DNA from: Amycolatopsis solani
GTDB taxonomy: Bacteria; Actinomycetota; Actinomycetes; Mycobacteriales; Pseudonocardiaceae
Direction: 5' to 3'
DNA length: 64,000 nucleotides
NCBI RefSeq assembly: GCF_033441515.1
Contig: NZ_JAWQJT010000002.1
Location: 1,550,001-1,614,000 of the forward strand
Shown: positions 32,661 to 41,019 of the stretch, in pieces
Layout: the number at the start of each line of letters is the position of its first letter
Position numbering within the stretch: position 1 is the first letter of the stretch
The notes under the pieces: model-generated
Database searches by the model: none
Seen by the model: the letters and a program-made list of their open reading frames with translations, nothing else
Told to the model about the DNA's origin: nothing
Program-made: the position numbers and the translations under genes

Positions 32661-33086
32661 TCACCCCGGCCCGAGATCGGCCGACAGCCAGTGCTCCGGC
32701 CGCAGGAACACCGTGACGTGCTCGCCCAGCTCCTTCCGTTCGTAGGCCACGAACTCCTCGGCCGCACCCGGCGGCAGGTACCGCGACGCCATCTCCAGCG
32801 ACCGTTCGTCGGTGTCCGGCTCCGTCCTGGTCACCGGTCCCTCGACCGAGACGTACCGGACCGTCGGCGACGTCCGCTGCGCCAGCAGGCTGAACCGGCC
32901 CGCCGCGAGGATCGCCTTCGTCTTCCGCGCGCCGGCGCCTGTGCGCACCCACAGTTCGCCGCCCGGCGTGTACTGGTACCAGATGGGCACCACGAGCGGT
33001 GCCCGGTCGGGCCGCTCGACCACCGACAGCGCTCCGACGTGCGGTTCCGCCAGAAACTCCTCGCGTTCCTCCTGGGTCAGCACCAT
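32661..33086 (-). CDS. Pyridoxamine 5'-phosphate oxidase-fold (PPOX) protein
   Basis: A 141-residue split-barrel flavoprotein-like protein: EEREEFLAEPHVGALSVVER, APLVVPIWYQYTPGGELWV, RTGAGARKTKAILAAGRFSL and VRYVSVEGPV are typical of actinobacterial F420- or FMN-binding PPOX proteins. The ATG at 33086 is chosen; a TTG ten codons earlier is possible. It may reduce or bind flavin-type cofactors. It is divergent from the HD-GYP/LuxR gene, with about 68 bp between starts. Confidence 0.82.
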   Translation of the reverse strand: MVLTQEEREEFLAEPHVGALSVVERPDRAPLVVPIWYQYTPGGELWVRTGAGARKTKAILAAGRFSLLAQRTSPTVRYVSVEGPVTRTEPDTDERSLEMASRYLPPGAAEEFVAYERKELGEHVTVFLRPEHWLSADLGPG

Positions 33087-33154
33087 GACCGCGAAGCTAC
33101 CCGCGGGGTCCGACAAAAACGTACGCTGGCGCGACGGGTCCCACGATCGAGGCG

Positions 33155-34729
33155 GTGACCATGGCCGTCCAGCCGAGCGGGCCGCGCCGGGCCGAAGTGC
33201 TCGCCGCCCTGTCGCTCGCCATCGACCTCGGGCTCGGCCAGCCGATGGAGCACATGCTGCGGTCCGCGCTGCTCGCGACCCGGCTGGCCGACCGGCTCGG
33301 CCTCGGCGAAGAGCGGCGCGCGACGACCTTCTACGCCACCCTCGTCGCCTGGATCGGCTGCCACGCCGACTCCCACGAGCTGGCCGGCTGGTTCGGCGAC
33401 GACATCGCCTTCCGCGCCGCCACCTACCGGGTGAACTGGACCGGCCTGCCGTTCCTGCGGCTGCTGGCCGGCCACGTCGGCCGGGACCGGGCCCCGCTCG
33501 CGCGTGGCGTGCTCGCCGCCGTGTTCCTCGCCGGCGTCCGCGGGCGGATGGCGGCGCTGATCCACTCCCACTGCACGTCCGCCGCCCGGCTGGCCGACCG
33601 GCTGGGGCTGGGCGGCGCCGTCCGCGACGCGCTCGCGTGCACGTTCGAGCGCTGGGACGGCAGCGGCCTGCCCGCCGGCGCCCGCGGCGACCAGCTGCCG
33701 ATCGAGATGCGCGTGGTGCACCTCGCCGAGGTCGCCGAGGTGCACCTGCGCCGCGGCGGGCCCGACGCCGCCGTCGCGATGGCCGAAGCCCGCAGCGGCA
33801 GCCAGTTCGACCCGGCCGTGGTTGCCGCGTTCACCGCCGCGGCACCGGAAATCTTCGATGGACTCCTCGACGGCGACGTCTGGACGGCCGCCCTCGACCA
33901 GGCCCCGGACCGCGACCGGACGCTCACCGAGCCGGAGCTGGACGAGCTGCTCACCGCGATCGGTGACTTCGCCGACCTCAAGTGCCCGTTCGCCATCGGG
34001 CATTCGCGCGGCGTCGCCGGGCTCGCCGCCGAAGCCGCCCGGCGCGCGGGACTGTCCGAAGCGGATACCCGGCTCGTGCGGCGGGCCGGGCTCGTGCACG
34101 ACCTGGGCCGGATGGGCGTGCCCAACAGCATCTGGGAAAAGCCCGGCCCGCTCTCGGAAGCCGAGCGGGAGCGCGTCCGGCTGCACCCCTACCTGACCGG
34201 CCGGATCCTGCGCCGCGTAAGGGGTTTGGAGGACGTCGCCGCCGTCGCCGCCGCGCACCACGAACGGCTCGACGGCTCGGGCTACCCCCTGGGTGCGGGC
34301 GGCGCCGCGCTCACGCCGTGCGCGCGGCTGCTGGCCGCCGCCGACGTCTACCACGCGCTGCGCGAGCCCCGCCCGCACCGCCCGGCGCGCGACGCGGTCG
34401 ACGCCGCCGAGATCCTCCGGCAGCACGCGCGCGAAGCCCGGCTGGACGCGCGCGCCGTCGAAGCCGTGCTGCTCGCGGCCGGGCACCCCGCCCGTCGCCG
34501 TGCGTCCTTCCCGGCCGGGCTGACCGCCCGCGAAGCCGAAGTGCTGCGCCTGCTCGCCGGCGGCGGCTCGAACCGGGAGATCGCGCGGGCGCTGTCGATC
34601 AGCGAGAAGACGGTGCGCAACCACGTCGAGCACATCTACGCCAAGGCCGGCGTCACCAACCGCACCGGCGCCGGGCTCTTCGCCCTCGAGCACGGCATCA
34701 CGAGCGCGTTCCCCGCCGCCGGAAGATGA
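33155..34729 (+). CDS. Tandem HD / HD-GYP domain protein with C-terminal LuxR helix-turn-helix
   Basis: A 524-residue protein. Residues about 10-215 form a degenerate HD-type region ([40 protein letters not shown]) lacking an HD pair. Residues about 260-420 form a second HD-GYP-like domain with [20 protein letters not shown] and [13 protein letters not shown], which carry the metal HD and HHExxDGxGYP motifs. Residues about 455-515 are a LuxR helix-turn-helix ([39 protein letters not shown]). HD-GYP proteins hydrolyse c-di-GMP or related nucleotides; coupling to a LuxR domain suggests a one-component regulator. The start is GTG 33155 or ATG 33161. Confidence 0.85.
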   Translation: MTMAVQPSGPRRAEVLAALSLAIDLGLGQPMEHMLRSALLATRLADRLGLGEERRATTFYATLVAWIGCHADSHELAGWFGDDIAFRAATYRVNWTGLPFLRLLAGHVGRDRAPLARGVLAAVFLAGVRGRMAALIHSHCTSAARLADRLGLGGAVRDALACTFERWDGSGLPAGARGDQLPIEMRVVHLAEVAEVHLRRGGPDAAVAMAEARSGSQFDPAVVAAFTAAAPEIFDGLLDGDVWTAALDQAPDRDRTLTEPELDELLTAIGDFADLKCPFAIGHSRGVAGLAAEAARRAGLSEADTRLVRRAGLVHDLGRMGVPNSIWEKPGPLSEAERERVRLHPYLTGRILRRVRGLEDVAAVAAAHHERLDGSGYPLGAGGAALTPCARLLAAADVYHALREPRPHRPARDAVDAAEILRQHAREARLDARAVEAVLLAAGHPARRRASFPAGLTAREAEVLRLLAGGGSNREIARALSISEKTVRNHVEHIYAKAGVTNRTGAGLFALEHGITSAFPAAGR

Positions 34730-34794
34730 GGCATCCGCCCCATGCGCCAGCGGCGGCGCCGGGGCGAGGCTGACGGCGTCGAAAGGAGCGCGCC

Positions 34795-35160
34795 ATGCCC
34801 ACCCGCGCCGTCATCAGCCTCACCACCGGGCTCGAAGACCCGGAAAAGGTCACCGTGGCCTTCCTCGTCGCCGTCGGGGCCGCCGAGCAGCACCGCGAGA
34901 CCCTCATGTTCCTCACCAAGGAAGCGGTCCGGCTCGCCTTGGACGGGTTCGCCCAGGCCGTCGCCTGCGACGGCTGCCCGCCGCTGGCCGACCTGGTCAA
35001 GCGCTACGAAGCCGCCGGCGGGCGCTTCCTCGTGTGCCCGATCTGCTTCACCGCCCGTCACCTCGGCGACGACGGCCTCGTCGCCAACGCCGCGCTCGGC
35101 GGCACGGTTCCGATGTGGGAGTGGATCGGCGATGAGCCCGTCACGACCTTCAGCTACTGA
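34795..35160 (+). CDS. DsrE-family protein
   Basis: A 121-residue DsrE/F-like protein: MPTRAVISLTTGLEDPEKVT, LMFLTKEAVRLALDGFA, and two Cys-containing segments, ACDGCPPLADLV and FLVCPICFTARHL. The family includes sulfur-relay proteins with an active Cys and small peroxiredoxin-like proteins. The ATG at 34795 follows GAAAGGAGCGCG. It overlaps the next gene by 29 bp, so the two are co-transcribed. Its sulfur acceptor is unknown. Confidence 0.82.
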   Translation: MPTRAVISLTTGLEDPEKVTVAFLVAVGAAEQHRETLMFLTKEAVRLALDGFAQAVACDGCPPLADLVKRYEAAGGRFLVCPICFTARHLGDDGLVANAALGGTVPMWEWIGDEPVTTFSY

Positions 35161-35530
35161 ACCCACGGCGGGCGAACGGTTCGCCCGCGCGCTCGCCGCC
35201 CGCGACGCCGCCGCGCTGCGCGGTGTCCTGGCCGCCCGGGTCGACTTCGCGGCGCTGACCCCGGGCCGCCACTGGACGGCGGCCGACCCGGCGGAAATCG
35301 CCGACGGCATCGTCCTGGGCCACTGGTTCGGCCCCGGCGACCGGATCGACGAGCTCTGCTCGGTGACCGGCGGCCGGGTCGCCGACCGCGAGCACGTGGC
35401 CTACCGGCTGCGGGTGCACCGCGACGGCGTTGCCCACCTCGTCGAACAACAGGCGTACTACACGGTGCGGGACGGCGGGATCGACTGGCTGCGCGTCCTG
35501 TGCTCCGGCTACCGGCCGCTGCCGGGCTGA
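35132..35530 (+). CDS. SnoaL-like (NTF2-fold) protein
   Basis: A 132-residue protein with NTF2/SnoaL character: TAGERFARALAARDAAALRG, VDFAALTPGRHWTA, LVEQQAYYTVRDGGIDWLRV. The ATG at 35132 lies within the 3' end of the DsrE gene, 29 bp before its stop. The pairing with a DsrE protein suggests a shared physiological role, but the reaction cannot be named. No cofactor motif is seen. Confidence 0.7.
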   Translation: MSPSRPSATEPTAGERFARALAARDAAALRGVLAARVDFAALTPGRHWTAADPAEIADGIVLGHWFGPGDRIDELCSVTGGRVADREHVAYRLRVHRDGVAHLVEQQAYYTVRDGGIDWLRVLCSGYRPLPG

Positions 35531-35621
35531 GATCCCGATCACGTGGGCGTGGCTCACCGCGCCCACGGGACCTCCGCCTGCCATCCTGTGCCGTCAGGAA
35601 GACAGGCGGACGGAGGCACCC

Positions 35622-35882
35622 GTGGGCGTCATCAGCTGGATCGTGCTCGGGCTCATCGCGGGCGTGATCGCGAAGGTCCTGATGCCGGGCAAGGACCCCG
35701 GCGGCTGCATCATCACGATCCTGCTCGGGATCGGCGGTGCCTTCGTCGGCGGCTGGGTGGGCAAGACCCTGTTCCACACGGACCTCGGCACCTTCTTCGA
35801 CCTGCGCACGTGGGGCCTGGCGGTCCTGGGCGCGCTGATCATCCTGGTGATCTACCGGCTGGCGTTCGGCCGCCGCGACTGA
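35622..35882 (+). CDS. GlsB/YeaQ/YmgE-family small membrane protein
   Basis: An 86-residue membrane protein of the transglycosylase-associated family: VISWIVLGLIAGVIAKVLMP, GKDPGGCIITILLGIGGAFV and WGLAVLGALIILVIYRL give three membrane helices, the normal layout and length. Members are stress-induced envelope proteins of unknown mechanism. The GTG at 35622 follows GGAGGCAC. It is convergent with the protease gene with a 6-bp gap. Confidence 0.9.
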   Translation: MGVISWIVLGLIAGVIAKVLMPGKDPGGCIITILLGIGGAFVGGWVGKTLFHTDLGTFFDLRTWGLAVLGALIILVIYRLAFGRRD

Positions 35883-35888
35883 CCCCGG

Positions 35889-36965
35889 TCAGTTGAGGCT
35901 GACGCCGTACGCGCTCAACGCCTCGCCCACCGGCTGGAAGAAGGACGTCCCGCTGCCCTTGCCGGACGTGATGCCGAGGCCGACGCTGCCCGCGAACAGG
36001 CAGCCGCCCGAGTCGCCGGGGTTGACCAGCGCGTTGGTCTGGATCAGCTGGTACACCGAGCCTTCGGCGTAGTTGACCGTCACGTTCAGGCGCTGGACCG
36101 AGCCCGACGTCAGGTGCGTCGTGCTGCCGCTCTTGCTGATCCGCTGGCCGACCGTCGCGGTGCCGGCGGAGCTGATCCGCTGCGTGGAGCCGTTCCACAG
36201 GGTGACCGCGCCGGGCGCGCTGCCGGTCGTGTTGCGGATCAGGCCGTAGTCGTTGGTCGGGAAGCTCGCGCCCTGCGACGGGCCGACGTTCCACTGCGAC
36301 ACCGCGCGGGTGCAGTGGCCGGCGTCGATGAGGTAGTTCTGGCCGCCGCGGTTGGTGTTGAAGCCCGCCGAGCACCGCGTGCCGCCGCCGGTGATCGCTT
36401 CGCCGTTGTAGATCGCCGTGTGCATCTCGCCGGCGACGCGCTCCACGCGGACGCGGTCGCCCAGCGCGCCGGCCGCCTTCAGCAGCGCGTCGGTGCCCTT
36501 CGCCGCGTCGGCCACGGTCAGCACGATCCGGTTGGTCGCCGGGTCGAGGCCGATCGAAGTGTGCGCGACCGCGGGCAGCGCCTGCAGGGTGTCCTGCGCG
36601 CTCGTCAGCGCGGCGCTGGAGTGCTTGACCAGCTTGGCTTGCGCCCCCGCCGCGGTGACCTGGTCGGCGGCGGCCTGGTCGAGCACGTTGACGACCGGCT
36701 TCGCGGCCGCGTCGAGGTACCCGCCGGCGGCGCGGGCCCCCAGCGCGGCGGTGACCTGCTGCACCGTGCCGACGCTCGCGGCCTGCGTGCGCAGCAGCGC
36801 GACGGCGGCGGACTCGCTGATCCCCGCTTCCGCGGCGAGGGAGGCGACCGCTTCGCGCTGCACCGACGGCGAGTAGCCGTCGATGGTGGTGGCGGTGGCG
36901 CTGACGGGCGTGAAGAACCCGATGGCCGCGGCGGCGGCCAGGAGGGTCGTGGCGGTTCTGCGCAT
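35889..36965 (-). CDS. Secreted S1-family serine protease, streptogrisin/alpha-lytic type
   Basis: A 358-residue preproenzyme. Residues 1-28 are a signal peptide; about 30-170 form the pro-region (LAAEAGISESAAVALLRTQA, TSIGLDPATNRIVLTVADAA). The mature protease begins near VAGEMHTAIYNGEAITGGG and contains the triad His in LIDAGHC, Asp in TNDYGLI and Ser in NPGDSGGCLF. Such enzymes are exported, self-cleaved and degrade external protein. The ATG at 36965 is unambiguous for the signal peptide. It is monocistronic with about 250 bp of upstream DNA likely to hold its promoter. Confidence 0.93.
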   Translation of the reverse strand: MRRTATTLLAAAAAIGFFTPVSATATTIDGYSPSVQREAVASLAAEAGISESAAVALLRTQAASVGTVQQVTAALGARAAGGYLDAAAKPVVNVLDQAAADQVTAAGAQAKLVKHSSAALTSAQDTLQALPAVAHTSIGLDPATNRIVLTVADAAKGTDALLKAAGALGDRVRVERVAGEMHTAIYNGEAITGGGTRCSAGFNTNRGGQNYLIDAGHCTRAVSQWNVGPSQGASFPTNDYGLIRNTTGSAPGAVTLWNGSTQRISSAGTATVGQRISKSGSTTHLTSGSVQRLNVTVNYAEGSVYQLIQTNALVNPGDSGGCLFAGSVGLGITSGKGSGTSFFQPVGEALSAYGVSLN

Positions 36966-37376
36966 GCCGGGAGCTCACTTTCGCGGGAAGCCGGCGAGGG
37001 GTGGCCACGCCGGCCACGGTGGGGGAACCGGTGATCCGGTGAGCTCGAGGGTGCGGCGCGGGCCGCGAGCGGCGGTACCGACTTTCGTCGGACAGGACAA
37101 AAGATAGGTATCCGGGCAAATCGGTTACGCGGTTTTCGCGGGCAGTAAGCCTGCCGGTGCGGGCGGTCACTGTGCGCGGTTCGGGCGTACGAGTGGTTCC
37201 ACCGCCACGGGGCTAGCGGGCGCGTACCGTTTCAAGGACGGACATGGCGCGCTCTCCTCCCCCTCGGTGCGCGCCATGTCCACCCCACACGCCGTGGACC
37301 TCGACCCGGTCTGGTGGCTGCAACGCTGAGCACCGCGCGCAACCGCCCGCGAGCCGCGCCGCCCGGCACGCAGCCG
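36966..37376. other. Intergenic region upstream of the protease; no gene supported
   Basis: About 410 bp. The left part should contain the protease promoter (minus strand) and has an AT-richer stretch near 37095-37125. The right part precedes the stop of the gene at 37377. A 17-codon frame at 37276 has no ribosome site and is not called. I see no other structure. Confidence 0.6.
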
Positions 37377-38087
37377 CTACTCCGGCCGGCCCTCCCAATG
37401 CACCACACCCGGCGGCTCGACGAACTTGCGCAGGTGCTGCTCCTCGGTCCGCCCGTGCAGCGGGAACCGGAAGCTGGACCCGTCCGGCCAGGTCAGCGTG
37501 TGCCGCCGGAAGTTCACCGATGGGGCGTCCGGCTGCCGGGCCTCCCAGACGATCTCCGGCGGGGGCGCGTCGGCCGGGTCGATGTACGTCGAGCCCGTCT
37601 CCACCAGTGCCACGCAGGACGGCGAAAACGCCAGCCACGGGCCCTTCCGGGACCTCAGCCGGTCGGCCAGGGCGAGGACCTGCGCGTCCGCCGGGCCGGT
37701 GACGCGGATGTCCCGCTGGAACGGGCGGCCCGCGCCGCCGCCGTTGGCCAGGGAGAACACCGACACGACCGCGGTGCCGACGCCGCGCAGGAAGCCGCGG
37801 AAGAACTGGCTGACCTGCTCCTCGCCCTCCACCGTGCCGTCCTGGCGACGGCCGGGCACCTCGAACCCCACGTCGGGGTCGCCGAGGCGCAGCACGATCA
37901 CCGGCTCGTGCCAGCGGTCGCGGACCAGTGCCTCGACGCGCTCGCGGAACCCCGGGCGGACCTGGGCGTCGTCCGCCCACTGCTCGGCGCGCGCGTTGAG
38001 CGCGGCCGCCCGCTCGGCTAGATGTCGAGGTCCTTCCGGGTCTCCTCCGGACTCCGGTCCCCGCCGATCTCGCTCTTGTCGAACCAC
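37377..38087 (-). CDS. Unknown protein in the ESX-like cluster, start uncertain
   Basis: A protein of up to 236 residues. The clear coding part begins near ERAAALNARAEQWADDAQV and includes WHEPVIVLRLGDPDVGFEV, FRGFLRGVGTAVVSVFSLA and WLAFSPSCVALVETGSTYI. I do not recognise the family. There is no ATG, GTG or TTG near the end of the upstream gene; the nearest upstream GTG (38087) makes a 70-bp overlap, and a downstream GTG near 37905 would remove the conserved-looking N-terminus. Position and orientation make it the last gene of the YbaB/ESX cluster. Confidence 0.6.
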   Translation of the reverse strand: MVRQERDRRGPESGGDPEGPRHLAERAAALNARAEQWADDAQVRPGFRERVEALVRDRWHEPVIVLRLGDPDVGFEVPGRRQDGTVEGEEQVSQFFRGFLRGVGTAVVSVFSLANGGGAGRPFQRDIRVTGPADAQVLALADRLRSRKGPWLAFSPSCVALVETGSTYIDPADAPPPEIVWEARQPDAPSVNFRRHTLTWPDGSSFRFPLHGRTEEQHLRKFVEPPGVVHWEGRPE

Positions 38088-39145
38088 GGCTCGTCCCCTT
38101 CGGACGTCACGGCGTCTTTGCCTTCGGCGAACGCACCCTTGGCGGCCCCGATGCCCGCCTTCACCCCGGCGCCGGCGAGCAGCGGCCCGGCGCCGACCGA
38201 GGTGCCGAACATCGTCGTGAGCACCCGGTTGCTCGGCTGGAAGCCCTGCGCGGCCGCGCCGAAGCCGAACTTGGTCTCGCCGGGCATCACCCCGACCCGC
38301 AGCTTGGTCGTGAACTTGACGACGTTCGTCGAGAACTTCGCCAGGAAGTCGATGAAGGTGTCCAGCAGCTTGCCGAACTTGCCCAGGTACCCGGTGACCT
38401 TCTTCAGCACCGTCGCGGCCTTGGCGATCGACGCCGTCATCGCGGCGGCGACCGTGCCGCCGAAGCTGATCACCGACGCGGCCAGCGCGGGCAGCCACAG
38501 CGTGATCAGCCAGGACACCAGCTCGGTGATGATCCCCTTGATCACCTCTTCGATGACCACCATGACCATCGACCACATCTGCAGCACCTCGGCGACCGAG
38601 CCGGCCGCCGAGCCGACGCCGCGGATGCCGGAGGAGAAGTCGCCGAGCGCTTCCTTCGCGGCGTTGCCCGCCTCGTCCACCCACTCGGCGAGCGCGGTGT
38701 CGCCGGTCTTCTCGAAGTCGTCGGCCAGCGCGACGAAGCCCTGCGCGATCGTCACGAAGTTCTCCGAGGCGTGCCCGATCGCCGGGCCGTCGCCGGTGAC
38801 CTGGTGCAGCGCGTCCTGCAGCGGCTGGACGAGTTCGAGCAGCATGTTCAGGCCGTGGCTGACCAGCCACCCGATGGGGTCCATCGCGAAGGTGACCATG
38901 TCGCCGGCGGCGGCGCCGACGAACGCCGCCCCGTCGCCGACCAGCGCGCCACCGGCGGAGGCCAGTTCGCTCGGGTTGTCGGCCTGGAAGGCCTGCTGGG
39001 CGTGCGCGCCGATCGACTTGCCCGCCTTGTAGGCGGTGCCGGCCACCGGCACGTAGCCCGCCGCGCGGTCGAGGTTCGCGCCCATGCTCTCGTCGTACGC
39101 TTCGACGTTCAGCGCGTCGGCGATGCTCTTCTTCGGCTCCGTCAT
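38018..39145 (-). CDS. ESX/type VII secretion-associated large helical protein
   Basis: A 375-residue, Ala/Gly-rich alpha-helical protein with hydrophobic central helices (MWSMVMVVIEEVIKGIITEL, WLITLWLPALAASVISFGG). The N-terminus (AYDESMGANLDRAAGYVPVA) and WVDEAGNAAKEALGDFSSGI recall large WXG/PPE-like partners of actinobacterial ESX substrates. Its ATG overlaps the small ESX-like gene as ATGA. It probably is exported or forms a complex with that protein. No toxin domain is recognisable at its C-terminus. The assignment rests on context and composition more than on a named motif. Confidence 0.6.
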   Translation of the reverse strand: MTEPKKSIADALNVEAYDESMGANLDRAAGYVPVAGTAYKAGKSIGAHAQQAFQADNPSELASAGGALVGDGAAFVGAAAGDMVTFAMDPIGWLVSHGLNMLLELVQPLQDALHQVTGDGPAIGHASENFVTIAQGFVALADDFEKTGDTALAEWVDEAGNAAKEALGDFSSGIRGVGSAAGSVAEVLQMWSMVMVVIEEVIKGIITELVSWLITLWLPALAASVISFGGTVAAAMTASIAKAATVLKKVTGYLGKFGKLLDTFIDFLAKFSTNVVKFTTKLRVGVMPGETKFGFGAAAQGFQPSNRVLTTMFGTSVGAGPLLAGAGVKAGIGAAKGAFAEGKDAVTSEGDEPWFDKSEIGGDRSPEETRKDLDI

Positions 39146-39480
39146 TCGCCCTGTCCCCCGACCGCGTCGATTTCCGCCTCGTAGCGCCCGAAGGCGATCT
39201 TGCCGGCGTCTTCCATGCCCTGGTACATCTCGGCGGCCTTGGTCAGCTTCGTGGTGAAGCCGTCGACGCCGTCCTTGAGGTCGGTCAGCAGCGACCGCAG
39301 CTCGGTGAGGCGATCGGTGTAGCCCTGCTTGGCGAAGAGGCCGATCAGGCCCCAGGCCTCGTTCGTGACGTCGGCGGCGTCGATCTTCGCGCCGAACTTC
39401 TCCGCTTCCCCCTCGTAGAAGGGCAGCTGCCGGGCGTAGGCGTTGATCGCGCCGATGTTCGTCTGAATTCCGTCTGGCAT
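39142..39480 (-). CDS. WXG100-like (ESX) small protein
   Basis: A 112-residue helical protein: helix one around AINAYARQLPFYEGEAEKFG, a turn at NEAWGLIG (Trp and Gly as in WXG proteins, though not a strict W-x-G), and helix two around LTELRSLLTDLKDGVDGFTT. Length and two-helix pattern fit ESX proteins secreted by type VII systems. It is flanked by the YbaB-like gene 10 bp upstream and the large helical protein with a 4-bp overlap. No secretion ATPase is in the window. Confidence 0.7.
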   Translation of the reverse strand: MPDGIQTNIGAINAYARQLPFYEGEAEKFGAKIDAADVTNEAWGLIGLFAKQGYTDRLTELRSLLTDLKDGVDGFTTKLTKAAEMYQGMEDAGKIAFGRYEAEIDAVGGQGE

Positions 39481-39490
39481 CGCGGTTTCC

Positions 39491-39985
39491 CTAGGATCGG
39501 CGGAGGATGGGGCCCTGACCGAAGTCGTCGTCCTCGTCGGCGGCGGGCCGCCGGACGGGCCGCGACGGCTGCCGCGGCTGCGGTTCCGACGCGGGCTCGG
39601 GCGCCGTGGTTCCGAACGCCTCGGTCTGGGCTTCGCGAACCTGCGCGGAGACGTCGACGCCGAACGAGTCGCCGAAGGCCTCGTCGACGATGCCGGCCTG
39701 CTGCTGCACGGCCCCGGCCACCGCCCGCCGGATGGTGTTCATGATCGTGGCGGCGAGCTGCCCCGGCTCGACCCGCGTGGCCCCGGCGGTGAGCCGCAGG
39801 TCGGTGACGGTCCCGCCGGCCCCGGCGGTCACGGTGACGGTCCCGTCCGGCGAGGTGACGGTGCTCTCGAGGCGCGCGACCCGCTCCTGCATGTCACCGA
39901 CGCCGGCGAAGCGGGCCTCGGCCTGCCGCACCTTGCTGCGGAAGTTTTCGAACTGGGCGATCAGCTCGTCCATCTGGGCGGACAT
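39491..39985 (-). CDS. YbaB/EbfC-family protein
   Basis: A 164-residue protein with the YbaB fold in residues about 1-110 (MDELIAQFENFRSKVRQAEA, VTVTAGAGGTVTDLRLTAGA, AATIMNTIRRAVAGAVQQQA) and a Pro/Arg/acidic tail that is probably disordered. YbaB proteins bind DNA or act as small chaperones. In actinobacteria YbaB genes next to ESX-like genes are common, and the pairing here suggests a role linked to type VII substrates. It is the first gene of a four-gene unit. Confidence 0.82.
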   Translation of the reverse strand: MSAQMDELIAQFENFRSKVRQAEARFAGVGDMQERVARLESTVTSPDGTVTVTAGAGGTVTDLRLTAGATRVEPGQLAATIMNTIRRAVAGAVQQQAGIVDEAFGDSFGVDVSAQVREAQTEAFGTTAPEPASEPQPRQPSRPVRRPAADEDDDFGQGPILRRS

Positions 39986-40091
39986 GTGTCTCCCTTGCGC
40001 ATTACGGGGGCCGTTGTCCGCATCATGACAGATTCGCCCCGTGGCCGATCCCGTTTCGGCGGATCCGGTCGCGGTCCGTGGCGGAACGCGC

Positions 40092-40275
40092 GGTCACCCG
40101 CAAGCGAACTCGGCGGCCATGGCGCCGGGCATCCGCGAGCCGTTCCCGCCGACGATCACCCGAGCACGCGCGAGCCGGACCGCGCCATGCCCGCGGTCTG
40201 TCGGCGGATGTCTTCCGCGGCGTCGCCGGTCCTCAGCACGAGCTCCCACAGCTCGGCTTCGAAGACGACGTTCAT
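40092..40275 (-). pseudogene. Decayed DUF1905-like gene
   Basis: From an ATG at 40275, MNVVFEAELWE matches the start of DUF1905 proteins as I remember them. The chain then jumps to EDIRRQTAGMARSGSRV and stops at 40156. In the next frame RVIVGGNGSR continues the expected strand before another stop near 40092. This pattern suggests an internal deletion plus a frameshift. The identification is from memory of the family and needs comparison. Confidence 0.4.
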
Positions 40276-40282
40276 CGCCGCG

Positions 40283-40885
40283 TCAGAGGCAGGGTGGCCG
40301 GTAGTGGTCGACGCGCAGGCCGCGGAACTCCAGCTCGTTCGGCGTCTTCCCGACGAACACCAGCCCGCGCGCCTCGCCCAGCGCCGAAGCGAACGAGTAC
40401 GGCGGCGTCCCCAGCTCCGGCAGCGACGTCCACCGATCGGGTGCGAATCCGAAGAACCTGGTCACCAGCCGCCCGCCCGTGGACGGGACCGGCGTCAGCC
40501 ACTTGTCGCCGCCGCTCCAGTGCGACGCCGGGCGCAGCTGCACGTACAGGTCGTCGCTCGCGCGGTAGGTCAGCCAAAAGCCCTTCGAGCGCGAAAGGTC
40601 GGCCTGGGCCTCGAACTCGTTCCCCAGCCACACCACCGCGACGTGCCACTCGGCGTCGAGGAACGACACCTTCGCCGTGTACCGGTGGTGGTCGGGGACC
40701 AGGAGGCTGCCGGTCGCCGGGACCGTGGTGCCCTCACCGCTCGCGAGCCACTGCTGGAACCGGTCGATCGACGGGGTCGCGCACTCGCGCGCGGCCCCGG
40801 CCGCCGGCGCCGGTGCGATCACCGGGAACACCAGCAGGGAAGCCACTGCCGAGAGCGTCCTGGCGAAGGGAAACCGACCGCGCAT
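40283..40885 (-). CDS. Secreted protein of unknown function, Trp/Tyr-rich
   Basis: A 200-residue exported protein. Signal peptide at residues 1-30 (MRGRFPFARTLSAVASLLVF, cleavage near AAGAA). The mature part has two Cys (AARECATPS and the C-terminal PPCL) that could pair, and stretches such as HRYTAKVSFLDAEWHVAVVW, SKGFWLTYRASDDLYVQLRP and GRLVTRFFGFAPDRWTSLPE. Some features recall ribosome-inactivating-like or other small extracellular folds, but I cannot assign a family. It stands alone between a pseudogene and the divergent GltX gene. Confidence 0.75.
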   Translation of the reverse strand: MRGRFPFARTLSAVASLLVFPVIAPAPAAGAARECATPSIDRFQQWLASGEGTTVPATGSLLVPDHHRYTAKVSFLDAEWHVAVVWLGNEFEAQADLSRSKGFWLTYRASDDLYVQLRPASHWSGGDKWLTPVPSTGGRLVTRFFGFAPDRWTSLPELGTPPYSFASALGEARGLVFVGKTPNELEFRGLRVDHYRPPCL

Positions 40886-41019
40886 CCCGGGAAGTTAGCA
40901 CAACAAGACCGCCCGGCCAGGGCGTCGAGCCGGACGGCTAGGCTCGACGTCGGCGAAAACGACCACCATCGCCGACGCCGAACGGCGGGCAAGTGCACCA
41001 CGACGCGGGAGAACAACCC

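Noticed and set aside
37276..37329. A 17-codon ORF that might be a leader peptide.
   Set aside because: No ribosome-binding site, no downstream operon in that direction, and the following genes run on the other strand.
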